Positions 34,872 to 45,453 of a stretch of DNA of 64,000 nucleotides are shown in pieces. The stretch comes from Muscardinus avellanarius (Eukaryota > Chordata > Mammalia > Rodentia > Gliridae): positions 73,386,635 through 73,450,634 of the forward strand of contig OY726569.1 of NCBI GenBank assembly GCA_963383645.1, in the 5' to 3' direction. Positions within the stretch are counted from its first letter, which is position 1; each line of letters opens with the position of its first letter. Below the pieces are notes generated by a model that worked only from the letters and a program-made list of their open reading frames with translations, was not told the origin of the DNA and made no database searches. The position numbers were made by a program, and so were the translations under genes.

Positions 34872-35276
34872 CCTAGCTCATTCATTCAGTTATGCATTCA
34901 TGCCTTCATGGGCTCACAGGACCATTTATGAGTGCTCACCTTGTGTCAGGGGGATTAGATAATAGGGCCAAGAATTAATTACAGCACAGTAAGATAACCC
35001 TCTCTCCCATAAAGAGCCTGCCGTGTGCATAATCACCACCTAACCCTTCCCGTGAGGCTCCGGAGAAGATTCCAGACAGGAGGATTTGATTTGAGCTTGA
35101 AAGACAGGCGGGAACTTAGTAAAGTGACAGTGTATTCCAGGCAGAAGGACCTGCAGGTGCAGGATGTGGAGGCAGTAGTGGTGGACAGGCCAGTGTGTCC
35201 AGCACCTAGGAATGTGGAGGGAGGTACTGGGGGATGCGTCTGGAAGGGCAGGGGGCGAGATTGTGAATGCCAGCCA
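34872..35276 (-). mobile_element. L2-type 3' end and associated ancient repeat
   Basis: CATTCATTCAGTTATGCATTC followed by GAGTGCTCACCTTGTGTCAG is the reverse L2 3' end. From about 35050 the wording GATTTGAGCTTGAAAGACAGG and CCAGGCAGAAGGACCTGCAGG continues into an old repeat of uncertain name. The RPL12 pseudogene lies at its end. Confidence 0.5.
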
Positions 35277-35286
35277 AGGACTCCAC

Positions 35287-35886
35287 CGTCTCCGCCATGC
35301 CACACAGGTCTGGCCCCAATGAGATCAAAGTTATATCCCTGAGATGCACCGGTGGGAAGCAGATGCCATAAGACATAAGACCACTAAGATCAGGGCCCTG
35401 GGTCTGCCTCCAAAAAAGATTGGCAATGACACCACCAAGGCCACTGCTGCCCAGAAGGGGCTGAGGGAGTCAGTGAAACTGACCATTTTGAACAGACGGG
35501 CTACAGGGAGGTGGGACCTTCGGCCTCTGCAATAGTCACCCAGGCCTAGAGGGGCTGCCCAGACACCGGAAAAAGCTGAGAAACACCACGCACAGTGGAA
35601 AATCACTTCTGATGGGACTGTCAACATTGCCCAACATTACTTTTGATGAGACTGTCAACATTGCCCAAGAGATATCTTTAGCCAGAGAACTCTTTGGAGC
35701 CATGAACAAGGTCCTCCCGGGATCTACCCTGTCTGCGGGCTGCTGTGATGTTGATGGCGCCACCCTCACGGCTTCACAGATGACGTCAACCGTGGTGTGG
35801 GGGGGGCAGCTAGTTAAGAAGGGCAAAGGAAGATATTGCAATGAAGGGTCACTTGACAACTGAAAGAAAACAAAAGCAAAAGAGAC
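35287..35886 (+). pseudogene. RPL12: processed pseudogene of ribosomal protein L12
   Basis: The source gene encodes a 60S ribosomal protein of 165 residues; this copy makes nothing functional. Reading starts at the ATG at 35297, and PNEIKV and LRCTGG are recognisable. A frameshift follows (at about 35350), after which KIRALGLPPKKIGNDTTKAT and KLTILNRR continue the homology in another frame. The middle (to about 35590) is degraded. At 35602-35669 a 34-bp segment coding for the ITFDEIVNIA region is present twice, which shifts frame again. [11 protein letters not shown] and [14 protein letters not shown] follow, missing about three codons between the two. Homology reaches the 3' UTR, with GCAATGAAGG in place of the polyadenylation signal and TTGACAACTG, then an A-rich remnant. 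There are no introns. AGGACTCCAC (35277-35286) and AGGACTGCAC (35887-35896) are the probable target-site duplication. An L1-driven origin is inferred. Confidence 0.93.
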
Positions 35887-35896
35887 AGGACTGCAC

Positions 35897-36556
35897 AGCA
35901 GAAGGTAGGTGTGGAAGGAGCTGTGGGGTCTGGGCAAGGGTGAGCCAAAGGCCACGCTGCAGAGCACAGTCTCCTGTTAACCCTGACCGCTAGCTTCTTT
36001 GCTGTGCATGTCCAGACCCTGCCTCAGTTTACCCCTCCCTCTGGGGAAGCACTGAGCAGGACAGGCTCTTCTCCAGGGGTCCTTGCTTGTAGGAGTCACT
36101 CATCAATCTCCCCCTAGCATCAGTCGGGAGGGTCAGCTGGACCCAGAAGTACAGCTTCATTCTTCAGAGAGAGAGGTGAAGGACCCGGGGAAGGTGTAGG
36201 GAGACTACACAGGGCCTGAATGGAGCCAGTGGTCCTCCCACTGGGATCTGAAGCCCGCAAGAGGTCCTCCCTAGGGCTTGGCCTTCCGACTTTTCCTCGC
36301 CCTGCTGACCACGGCGGAGTCAGTGCACTGTCTTCCTCCACACCCTCTTCTGAGCAGCCGAAGTTCACCATGCTGTGAGGTTGTGAAAGAAGAGCGAAGA
36401 CAGAGACCTCTACTGCTTCCCCAGGCAGCGCACAGCACCCTGGGGCCAGGGGAAGCCCTGCTTGGAGTGATGGGGCATCCCACGAGCCCCACACAGGCGG
36501 GCTCCATTCACCAGCTCTGGGTGGCACATGAAGGCCAAGTCCCATTCCAGATCACT
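35897..36556. other. unassigned sequence
   Basis: No repeat or gene is recognised; a 141-codon minus-strand frame (36120-36545) has no domain. Confidence 0.4.
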
Positions 36557-36559
36557 TTA

Positions 36560-36678
36560 TATTTTATTTTATTTGACTTTTGGTACTAAGGATCAAATCC
36601 AGGAGCATTCTAATTCCAAGCTACACCCCCAGCCCTCCCCCCCCCCTTTTTTTTTTTACTTTGAAATAGGGTCTCCTA
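36560..36678 (-). mobile_element. B1-dID SINE, mostly ID half
   Basis: GGTACTAAGGATCAAATCC to GCTACACCCCCAGCCC is the ID half, then a C and T run and a short linker-end piece. The B1 half is missing. Confidence 0.8.
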
Positions 36679-37379
36679 TCTCCGACATCTCCAGTTCAGT
36701 GACAGGGGCAGATGTTCAAGGAAACCTGGATCAGTTTACTCACTGGAAACTAAAGGAAATAACATTAGTCTGACTCAAGGCCTTTGGAGATGAGTCAGCC
36801 CCCAGCCCATCAACCATCGCTGTTACCTAATATCATGCCTGCATTGTTCGTGAATTACTGTCTTGGGTTTACTAGACAGCAGTGCCCAACCAGGACTCGG
36901 GGAGCCTGAGGATGACTTATTGGTCTGCTATGGACTCAACATCCATGGCACTCTTGACCTCTGCCTCCAAATTTCAGTTGAAGAGCAGTGAGTCAGAGAG
37001 GCTCTTAAAGTATCACCCAAAGCCTCTGGTCACCTCTGAGCAGCTGGTCCTGTAACTCGCACCTTGGAAAAGTGTCCCCTGTGAATGCAAAGACTCGGAG
37101 CATCCCAGCGGAACGGCGGAGGATGGGGCCAGCGTGCACCACGCCCCTGCTGGGCATCCTTTGCCCACAGCCTTAGGTTGCCACCTCCAGCTGTAGCCTG
37201 CATCCTTGGAGCTAAGCCAATGTCGTTTTTGTTTTTTCGTTTCTTCAGTGGCAAATCAAATTGAGGACTTGCCAAGCTGGAGTTGGAACTGGAGTTGGGA
37301 CCTTCACGGGAGGCGGAGGGGGCTTTGCTGGGGATAGCAGGATGATGCCGTGGCCACAAACATGGCTGTGGCGTGCTCG
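36679..37379. other. unassigned sequence
   Basis: No repeat or gene is recognised. Confidence 0.4.
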
Positions 37380-37560
37380 AGGCTTCGACTCGAGTTCCAA
37401 CCTGAGAACTTGTACCAGCTCAGACAGTGACTTAACCTCCCTCAGCCTGTGTTCTCTTTTATAACATGGGAATCATAACAATGAACACCTCACAGGCCTG
37501 TCGTGAGAGTTGAATGTCAAGGTTTCGTAAATGCCTGGCACGTGGTGTTCTTTTTAAATG
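37380..37560 (+). mobile_element. MIR
   Basis: GACTTAACCTCCCTCAGCC, ATAACATGGGAATCATAAC and AAATGCCTGGCACGTGG follow the MIR consensus. Confidence 0.8.
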
Positions 37561-38095
37561 AGCCTGTCATTGTCCTCGCCACTGTTATTAAGAGTATCAT
37601 GACTACTATTACTGCCAGCATTCTCCAGACCTCCCCAACACAAGGAACACAAGGACACTTGTCTTACTGACTTCTGCATCCTCGGCACGAGGCAGAGTAA
37701 TGCCCACTAAGTGGAAGTTAAGTGGACCTTCTAAAGGTGAGGTGCAGAGAGAGGAAATGGCATGCTCAAAGGCCCTGTGGCAGAAAGGTACATGAGAAAT
37801 TGGCAGACAATGCTATAAAAAAGTTCTTAGCTACAGGGTTCAAATGGATGCCTAGCCAATCCTCCTCCTCCTTTACTATTTACACAGCAAGACCACTGAT
37901 GTCTGTGTCCATGATGCCTGCTCTAAAACCTGGTGTTCCTCTTCCTAACCTGCAAGACAGGAACATGTAGGTGACCCAAACCTCAAAGACACAGGAAAGT
38001 AGAAATACACCAAGAGTGAATCCTGAGGCTCTTTGTGTTCTTCCTTTTGGCTTTTTTTTTTTTTTGGGGGGGGGTCTCTTTTTTTTTTTAAGTCT
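37561..38095. other. unassigned sequence
   Basis: Part of 37620-37730 (GTCTTACTGACTTCTGCATCC) may be an L2 end. T and G runs lie at 38051-38090. Confidence 0.35.
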
Positions 38096-38098
38096 TTT

Positions 38099-38174
38099 CG
38101 GAACTGGGGATCAAACCCAGGGCACTGTACTTGCAAGGCAAGTGCTTTGCCTCTGAGCTACATCCCAGCCCCTG
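38099..38174 (-). mobile_element. lone ID element
   Basis: A single tRNA-derived unit: CTTTGCCTCTGAGCTACATC is the reversed A box region and GGATCAAACCC the reversed B box. The GCAAAGCACTTGCCTTGCAA body is typical of ID, unlike the dimer's half. Confidence 0.88.
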
Positions 38175-38212
38175 TTTGTGTTTAGTTGCCATAAAGAAAC
38201 AATCCCAGCAGT

Positions 38213-38400
38213 GCCAGGCAGACTCTGCCTATAATCTCAACTATTCAGGAGGCTAAGGCAGGGCATTGCAAGTTTGAGGCCAGCCTGGCCAACTTAGCAA
38301 GATCCTAGCTAACATAAAAAGGGCTGGAATATAGTCTGTTGGTAGAGGGCTTGCCTAGCACGAGAGAGGCCCTGGGTTCAATCCTCAGTCCTGGGGTGGG
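38213..38400 (+). mobile_element. old B1-dID SINE
   Basis: Diverged B1 half and an ID half with GGTAGAGGGCTTGCCTAGCA, the ancestral ID body. This marks it as an early dimer. Confidence 0.82.
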
Positions 38401-38968
38401 GGGACAAAAGAAAGAACCCTCCAAACCCCTCTGGGCAATTTGTACCTCAAAGTGGGACCACTGCAGTACAGAAGATGCTAGGGCGCTGGGGAGGGAGCCA
38501 GGTGGGGACTATGGCTGCCAGGTGGGGAGGAGGGAGCACTGAAGCCTAAGGCTGGAGAGGGGGAGGGAGCATGCCTCCGTGTCACTCCTGCCCCCAGCGT
38601 GCCTCCACAGAGCCTGGAAACAGCCCACTGCCATGAACAACCCAAGCTCATCCCAGCTTCCCCAGCACCTCCTCCAGCCTCTAGGAAAACAGCCTCCCTT
38701 CCTCTCCTCACTCTCATGCTGCCAGCGCCTCCCACAAGCACTTGCATTTAATAACAACATGGGCCTCCTTGCCAATGCTGTAAGGCAGAGGGTCAATGAT
38801 GGTGCCCAGTCTGGACCACGGAATCAAAGGAGCGAAGTTTCCTGTGTAAAAGCTTGCAGAGGCCTCTGGCCTGGGAAGATGGGGTCTGAGAAGGCAGGAT
38901 GGCCACTAGGAACTAGGCCCAAGGTGGGTCTCCCCAACTCTGTCTTATGCCCTACAACCTACTGCCTT
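38401..38968. other. unassigned sequence
   Basis: No repeat or gene is recognised. Confidence 0.4.

Positions 38969-39011
<43 letters not shown>
38969..39011 (+). repeat. (GT)n microsatellite
   Basis: About 20 GT units. Confidence 0.96.
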
Positions 39012-39012
<1 letters not shown>

Positions 39013-39093
39013 GAGGTGGGGGTTAAAGCCACGTTTGTTGAGACAGAATTTACATCCAGTAAAATTCATTCATTTAAAACTTCTATAAGGAGA

Positions 39094-39322
39094 GCCGAGC
39101 ATGGGGGCGCATGCTTGTAATCCCCGCACTTGGGAGGAGACAGGAGGATCACGCAGGTTTGAATCAGCCTTGCTGGCTTAAGAGACCCTGTTTTCAAATA
39201 AAAAAGTATAAAATAGGTCTGGGAGTGTAGCCCGGAGGTAGAAGGGCTTCCAGGAACCCCAGTACCACCAAATAAAATAAAATAAAATAAAATAAAATAA
39301 AATAAAATAAAAATAAATAAAT
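39094..39322 (+). mobile_element. B1-dID SINE in L1
   Basis: Full dimer of the CTTCCAGGAACCCC subtype with an AAAAT-repeat tail. ACTTCTATAAGG flanks it at 39079-39090 and 39323-39334. Confidence 0.95.
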
Positions 39323-39436
39323 ACTTCTATAAGGGCTTTTTGTTTATGTTTTTGTGGTAGTAGGGAACCCAGGTGTATTCTGCCTCTGACCTACTCCCAT
39401 AACCCTTTTTATTTTTTATTTTAAAACAGGGTCTTA

Positions 39437-39605
39437 GCTAGGTGTGGTGGCACACGCTTGTAATTCCAGCATTCAGAAGGCTGAGACGGAGGATCACGGT
39501 TCACTGCAGCTCAGTGAGACCCTGTTTCAAAATAAAGAATAAAAAATAGGGCAGGGGGTATAGCTTGGAGGCCAAATGCCCCTGGGTTTCATCCTCAGAC
39601 CTGCA
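39437..39605 (+). mobile_element. B1-dID SINE nested in another
   Basis: Dimer starting GCTAGGTGTGGTGG with a shortened B1 half, ending CATCCTCAGACCTGC and continuing into a GAAA tract. Confidence 0.9.
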
Positions 39606-39661
39606 AAAAAGGGAAAGAAAGAGAAAGAGAGAAAGAGAGAAAGAGAGAAAGAGAGAAAGAG

Positions 39662-39735
<74 letters not shown>
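39606..39735 (+). repeat. (GAAA)n/(GAGAAA)n microsatellite
   Basis: A long polypurine tail of the nested SINE, first GAGAAA-like, then pure GAAA. Confidence 0.97.
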
Positions 39736-39867
39736 GGTTTTGCTAAATTGTCAGGACTAGCCTCAAACCTGTGATCCTCCTTTCTCAGTTTCCCGAGTAC
39801 TGGGATTGCAGGCATGGACCATCACGCTGGGCTTGTTCTATGAGGGTGAGGGCTTTTGTTTGTTGTG

Positions 39868-40073
39868 TTTTGTCATACTAGAAACTGAACCCAGGGGCAT
39901 TCTATCTCTGAGCTACACTCCCAGCCTTTTTTACTTTTTGATTTTGAAACAGGGTCTCACTTGGTTTCTGAGATTCTTGCTATATTGCTGAGGCTGTCCT
40001 CAAACCTACAATCCTCTTGTCTCAGCCCCCTTCAAGTACCGGAATGACAGGCATGCACCACCACACCTGGCTT
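39868..40073 (-). mobile_element. B1-dID SINE
   Basis: Reverse dimer from GAAACTGAACCCAGGGGC to CACCACCACACCTGGC. Confidence 0.9.
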
Positions 40074-40826
40074 CCTATAACAATCGCCACAGCAGGAATA
40101 CAGAACCATCCCGTCTACTCTGGTGCCAATTTGTAGTCAAACTCTTTCCCCAGCCCTAGTCCTTCAAAACCTGAAAATGTTCATCAGGGGATTTTTGTCC
40201 CTATAGTTTTGCCTTTTCCAAAATGTAATATTGATAGAGTCACAGGGTACGTGGCTGCCTGTCTGCCTTCTTTAGCTTGGCATTCACCCATGTGACTGGA
40301 TGCCCCCGAAGTTTGTTTTCACTGATCAGTAGTATTCCACTGTAAGGACACCTAACAGTTTGTTTATTCATTCAGTGACTGAAGGATATTTGAGTTGTTC
40401 CCAGTTTGGAGTCATTATGATTAAAGCCATTGTAAATATTTGTATACAAATTTTAATGTGAACCTAAGTTTTCATTTCCCTTGGTAAACACCTATGAGTG
40501 CTATTACTAGGGCATATAAGTATATGCTTAATTTTATATACTAAGCTGCGAAATCATTTTTCAAAGTGCACGTGTCGTTTTGCATTCCCAGTAGCCCCAC
40601 ATGGAAGTTTCAGTTGCTCCATATCTCCCTTCATACTTTATATTGTCTAGTTTTTATGTTTTGTTTTGTTATTTGATTTTTTTTACTTTGGCTACTCCAA
40701 GAGTATTAGTGCTTTCTCAGTATTATTTGAAATTAGTGATTAAAGATGTTAAACATCTTTTTATGTGTTTATTTGTGATTTATATTTCTTCTTTGGTTCA
40801 AGATATGTTCAAATATCTTGATCGGT

Positions 40827-40875
40827 TTGTGTGTGTATGTGCACATGTGCATGTGTGTGTGTATGTGCACGTGTG

Positions 40876-40925
<50 letters not shown>
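40827..40925 (+). repeat. (GT)n microsatellite with variants
   Basis: GT units interrupted by ATGTGCAC, then pure GT, then GC-GC at the end. It is the tail of the adjoining reverse SINE. Confidence 0.96.
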
Positions 40926-40927
<2 letters not shown>

Positions 40928-41113
40928 CTATTGAGAATTAAACCCAGAGGCATTCTACCTTGAGCTAAATCCCCAACCCTTTTTTATTTTTTTGTTTTGA
41001 AACAGGGTCTCCCTAGGTTGCTAAGAGTCTTGTTATGTTGCTGAGGCTGCCCTCAAACCTGTGATCTTCCTATCTCAGTCTCCCAATTACAGGCCTGCAC
41101 CACCATGCCCAGG
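40926..41113 (-). mobile_element. B1-dID SINE in L1
   Basis: Reverse dimer from GCTATTGAGAATTAAACCC to CACCACCATGCCCAGG. Confidence 0.9.
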
Positions 41114-41296
41114 TAATCTTGTTAATTTAAAAAACAGATGGTTTGTTTTCTTCTTTCTGAGTTTTGAGAATTTTTATATATATTCTACATGTGAGATCTC
41201 TTTCAGATAAAGGTTTTACAAATATTTCTTCCCAGTCTGTAGCTTGTCTTTTTATATTTATTTATTTATGTATGTATTTATTTATTTATTTATTGA

Positions 41297-41479
41297 GGTA
41301 CTGGGGATGAAACCTAGGGGCATTCTACCTCTGAGCTACACCCCCAACCCCATTTTTTTATCTTTTGAAACAGGGTCTCACTGAGTTACAAAGGACCTCA
41401 TTAAGTAGCTGAGGCTGGCCTCAAACTGCTGTCCTCCTGTCTCAGCCTCCTGAGTGTAAGCATGCGTCACCACACCCAG
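41297..41479 (-). mobile_element. B1-dID SINE in L1
   Basis: Reverse dimer preceded by a TTTA-rich tail (41262-41296). TCTTTTTAT flanks the insertion on both sides. Confidence 0.92.
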
Positions 41480-41820
41480 CTCTCTTTTTATCTTCTTAAC
41501 AATGTCCTTTGAAAAATATGTTTCAAAATTTTGATGCAATCAAGATCAGATTTATCAGGATTTTCTTATAGAGATTATGGTTTGGGGAACATATTCAAGA
41601 AATCTTTGCCTAACCCAAGTCAGAAAGATTTTCTCCTATGTTTTCTTCTTTTATACTTAGAGGGTTTTCTCTCTTATATTTATTTCTTCTTATGTTTCTT
41701 ACTTTTATACTTTAATGTTTACATTTGGCTCTATGATTCATTTTGAGTTACAAGCCAATCTTCTCCTCCTATATGGATATTCAGATTTTCCAGTGCTTAT
41801 TAAAATAAAAAACTCTCCAT

Positions 41821-42290
41821 TGTTCTAATCAGTGTTTTCACCAAATACCTGACAAGCACAACTTAGATGAAAGATTTATTTAGTTCATAGTTTTTTAGAG
41901 ATTTCAGAAGTCTTTTCTTTCTCTCTCTCTTTCTCTCTCTCTTTTAATACTAGAGATTGAACCTCCAAACTACACCTTCAGCCCTTTTTACTTTTACATT
42001 TTGAAATTGAGTCTCACTGAGTTGCTGAGGGTCTCAGTTTGAGCCTGCAAGCCTCCATTCCCAGCCTCCCAAGTACTAGGTGGTTATAGGGTGTGCCACC
42101 ATGCCTGACTCAGAGGTAATTTTGTAATCGGTTCATGTTCAGCTGGTTCCCAGGCACCTCACTGGCAGGGGTCTCGGGACAAGGCAAAAGGAAGCAGAGA
42201 GAGGAGAGAGGAGGGAGGGGACAAGGGTCCACACAGTCCCCCAAAATCGCCTGACCCTGACGTATGGCTGGACTTCTGTGCTTTCCTTTC
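41821..42290 (-). mobile_element. MaLR (ERVL-type) LTR split by a SINE
   Basis: ACCAAATACCTGACAAGC and AAGATTTATTTAGTTCATAG are the reversed LTR end. After the SINE, GGTTCATGTTCAGCTGG and GAAGCAGAGAGAGGAG continue it. The far end is vague. It belongs to the same group as the LTR at 18890. Confidence 0.6.
41908..42110 (-). mobile_element. B1-dID SINE in an LTR
   Basis: Reverse dimer after a CTCTTT-rich tail, from ACTAGAGATTGAACC to GCCACCATGCCTGAC; old and diverged. Confidence 0.82.
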
Positions 42291-42717
42291 CGTTCCATTG
42301 TTACAACTGTTTATCTTTCCATCATTTACACCACCTTGATTACTCCGGCTCTCTAGTAATTTTTGAAATCGGGCCCTATGCGTCCACCTGGTCACCCTGT
42401 TTTTAAAGCCCGCCTCTTTCCTGTGGTCTTTCAGACCAGGGTACAGAGGTTGGATACAGCTCAAGGGGCCTTCTATGACCCTACAGGTCCTTGTGATGCA
42501 AACCTCGCCAGCTCAGCCCATCACGCCTGCCTCCGAGAAACACAGATATGCTTAGCATTCTGTTTGCCCCTAGTCTGGCCAGGTCACCAAGCCCTTGCCC
42601 ACATCTCTGCCTCCACTGGGAAGCCCAGCCTCTGGCCTCCTGAGTCTCCCCATGAAGCAGTACAGTGACCAGAGAGTGGACCGAGCAGCCCACTACCATC
42701 AGTACTAGGGCGGCTTA
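42291..42717. other. unassigned sequence
   Basis: No repeat or gene is recognised. Confidence 0.4.
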
Positions 42718-42905
42718 TTTCCCTTCTCTGAGCCTCAGTTCCCCATCTGGGAAATGGGGATGATCCAAGTACCTTTTCTTTGGTTGTATTAGATTAAATG
42801 AATCAATACATGTATAAATAAATATATGCACTTACTAAATGGCATACTGTCGATAAACAGAATATATCCATAACCAATAAAACTGGGCTATTATCATTAG
42901 TTGCT
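42718..42905 (+). mobile_element. MIR
   Basis: CTGAGCCTCAGTTCCCCATC and GAAATGGGGATGATCC are near-consensus MIR core. Confidence 0.85.
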
Positions 42906-43159
42906 AAGTGAAACACCTTTGATGTCCTCTGCTGTCAAGAAAACACGTGAGCATGGCTTCTTTTCCTCAACCTGTCACCCCCTCTCCACCTGGGGTCAAG
43001 GCCATCTGAGAAGCAAGATGCACCACTGAGGCCAAAGTCCCTACTACAGCGCGGCTGCTGCCAGGAACCTGGTGCCGGGGAACAAGCGACCCCTGCCTCC
43101 GGGCCTGTGGGTACCACTCAGGTGCCTGGCAGTGTGGGACCAGGCTGGGCTGGGATTTT

Positions 43160-43352
43160 GTGTGTGTATGTGTGTGGTACCGGGGTTCCTGGAAGCCCTT
43201 CTACCTTCGGGCTACACTCCCAGACCTATTTTATACTTTTTTATTTGGAAACAGGGTCTCTTAAGCCAGCGCGGCTGGCTTCGAACCTGCGCGATCCTCC
43301 TGTCTCCGCCTCCCAAGCGCGGTGATTACAAGCGTGCACCACCACGCCCGGC
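43160..43352 (-). mobile_element. young B1-dID SINE
   Basis: Reverse dimer of the CTTCCAGGAACCCC subtype with many intact CpGs. GGGCTGGGATTTT is repeated exactly at 43147-43159 and 43354-43366. Confidence 0.96.
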
Positions 43353-43366
43353 GGGGCTGGGATTTT

Positions 43367-44524
43367 ATACCCAGGTGCCCCAGGGCCCCTAGACAGAGAT
43401 GCATCAGTGACACTTCAAGGCTGGAGCAACCGAGCTTCTGCTGGGGAGTGGGGGTACCCTGCAAGGAGGCTGGGTGCACCCTGGGAAGCAGAGCTGTGTG
43501 CCTTTAAGGCTAAGTCTCCCTGAGAGGAGAGGAGAGAGGACCATAGAGAACAGAGCAGCCCTTCAAGCAGAGAGGACAAGAGTCTGAGCACGAGAGTCAT
43601 GGGGCGTGGAGGGCAGAGAGGGGTTGGAGCCCCGCTCCCCTTCCCTGCGGGTGCTACTTGCCAGTCCTCATCTCTCCTGAGAGGCTTGCGCCAGCCTTCT
43701 ACAGGGGCGCCTGAGCTGGGAGGAGCAGATGGTGGAGCAGGGTATCTCCAGCCTTCTCAGATCCAGTCCTCGGGAGGGGTGGCTGTGTGCTCCCCCAGGA
43801 TGAGGTGGACGGTCCTGGGCAAGGGCCCTCTAGGAAATAAAGAACCAGGAGAAGCAAACACGTCGGGTTTCTAGAGAGCCTGCCCACCTCCTGGAGCCCT
43901 TCACACCCTGACCCTGGAGACGCCTGACTCACAGCTCTGCCCCGACGGAAGGCCTCCTTCAGCCCCAGGCTGGGCACCTCTGTGCGGGCCGGAGGACGGG
44001 GTGGCCCTGCCCTGGCCAGAGCCTAGGGGAGGAGGCAGAGCATTCTTGTGAGTCCGTTCAGTAGCTTAGCTATTTCCTGCGGGCAGGCACCCATGCGCCC
44101 TGCTCCACCTGCTCCGACTTAACCGTTTCCTGTTTACCCCCGGCCTCCTGCAGCCTCTGAGCCTGGGCAGCAGCCAGTCAGAAGAGTTCTCTGGATGGAC
44201 AGATGCAAGGACAGAGGCTGGCCCGCACTCTCTGGGAGGGCCCTCGGGCCTTCACTGGGGCAGTATAATCAACTCAGAGGTAGGGAGCCCTGGCGGCCTC
44301 CCAGGCTAGGAAAAGGCCAGGTGAAGGAAGAAGATGACTCCTGCAAGAGGCAGAGCCAGGCAGTCCCGCTCACAGCCGCCAGCTTCTGCGCTCCTGGCCG
44401 CCCTGACCCCAGCCGGCCCGGTTCAGGCAGACTCAGGACTGGCACTTGTCGCCCAAAAGGCTCCTCTACAACATGGACTTCCTGTGGGAGAGATCTTTGG
44501 GGATTTTCTAATGATACATTCGTA
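43367..44524. other. unassigned GC-rich sequence
   Basis: No repeat, CpG island or gene is recognised; open frames lack known domains. Confidence 0.4.
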
Positions 44525-44722
44525 GGTCAAGCCTTCATTCCAATCTCAGCACTTCTCCTTTCTACTTCTGTGAGGCCGGCAAGTTAAGTAACTACCTGGA
44601 CCTCTGTTTTGTTGTTTTCTTTTTTTTTTTCCAAGGAATAATAATAATGCCTATCTGGTAGGGCTGTTGTGACAGTGAGGTCATACAATACACGTGAAAG
44701 TGCCTGGTACAAAAGAAGTAAC
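44525..44722 (+). mobile_element. MIR
   Basis: ATAATAATGCCTATCTGGTAGG and GTGCCTGGTACAAA match MIR. A T run interrupts the core. Confidence 0.75.
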
Positions 44723-44729
44723 GGGCTCC

Positions 44730-44795
44730 AGGTGGGGCTCGTGGCACAGCGCTTCCCGAGCACACTCGAGGCCCGGGTTTGATCCCCAGCAACGC
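44730..44795 (+). mobile_element. lone ID element, old
   Basis: GTGGCACAGCGCTTCCCGAGC and GGGTTTGATCCCCAGC keep the ID outline. The A box is damaged. Confidence 0.7.
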
Positions 44796-44925
44796 AGACA
44801 AACAGGAACCAAAATAAAGTGTCAGTGCATGCAGTGTGTGCGACTGCTACATAGGGTGAGGAGGAAAACATTCCCATGTATAGAGTGCTTTTGTTATTGT
44901 TGTTATTTTTTTTGTTTTTGTTTTT

Positions 44926-45087
44926 TTAGTACTGAGGACTGAACCCAGGGGCATTCTACCTCCAAGCTACACCCCCACCCCTATTTAATTTTTATTTTGA
45001 AACAGTCTCTCACGAAGTTGCTGAGAGTCTCACTAAGTTGCTGAGGCTGGCCTTGAACCTATAATCCTCCTGTCTCAGCCTCCCATA
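44926..45087 (-). mobile_element. B1-dID SINE, truncated
   Basis: Reverse ID half and most of the B1 half; stops at CAGCCTCCCATAACC, so the B1 head is missing. Confidence 0.85.
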
Positions 45088-45108
45088 ACCTTTTAAAAAC
45101 AAAGGCAA

Positions 45109-45327
45109 GCCGGGTGTGGTGGCGCACACTTGCAATCCCAGCATCGGGGAGGCTGAGACCTGAGGATCGCTGTTCGCAAATAGCCTCAGCTACTTAATGA
45201 GGCCCTTTACAACTCAGTGAGACCCTGTTTCAAAAAATAAAGAATAAAAAATAGGGTTGGTGTGTGGCTCAGAGGTAGAATGCCCCTGGGTTTCATCCCC
45301 AGTACTGCAGGAAAAAAAAAAAAAAAA
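45109..45327 (+). mobile_element. B1-dID SINE
   Basis: Full dimer from GCCGGGTGTGGTGG to CATCCCCAGTACTGC with an A tail. Confidence 0.93.
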
Positions 45328-45349
45328 ACATTAAAATAAAGAATAAAAC

Positions 45350-45403
45350 ATAGGGCTGGGGGTGTAGCTCAGAGGTAGAATGCCCCTGGGTTCCATCTCC
45401 AGT

Positions 45404-45406
<3 letters not shown>
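45350..45406 (+). mobile_element. extra ID half
   Basis: GGGCTGGGGGTGTAGCTC to CCATCTCCAGTAAAAC repeats the ID half of the preceding SINE without a B1 half, apart from a linker remnant. It is either the remnant of an older dimer or a partial duplication. Confidence 0.85.

Positions 45407-45451
<45 letters not shown>
45407..45451 (+). repeat. (CA)n microsatellite
   Basis: About 22 CA units at the end of the ID half. Confidence 0.96.

Positions 45452-45453
<2 letters not shown>

Larger units (their letters stand above)
39352..39832 (-). mobile_element. B1-dID SINE split by a younger copy
   Basis: The ID half and linker are at 39352-39436, the B1 half at 39736-39832. The copy at 39437 interrupts it. 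Confidence 0.85.
39032..41815 (-). mobile_element. old L1 (L1M), split by nested SINEs
   Basis: Antisense L1 pieces lie at 39032-39090, 40074-40826, 41114-41260 and 41480-41815. They run from the 3' UTR (AAATTCATTCATTTAAAAC, GTAGTATTCCACTG) into the 3' end of ORF2 (CTTTGCCTAACCCAAG, near 41609). All reading frames are destroyed. The intervening DNA is SINEs and their tails. Confidence 0.85.

Noticed and set aside
35344..35535. 63-codon frame as an independent small gene
   Set aside because: It is the second reading frame of the RPL12 pseudogene after its first frameshift.
38099..38174. Possible tRNA gene
   Set aside because: The tRNA-like boxes belong to an ID SINE. There is no complete cloverleaf and it ends in a retroposon context. 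The same holds for 44730, 49820, 52682 and 63225.
39606..39735. GAAA tract as a functional regulatory repeat
   Set aside because: It is the expanded tail of a SINE nested in another SINE; no evidence of function.
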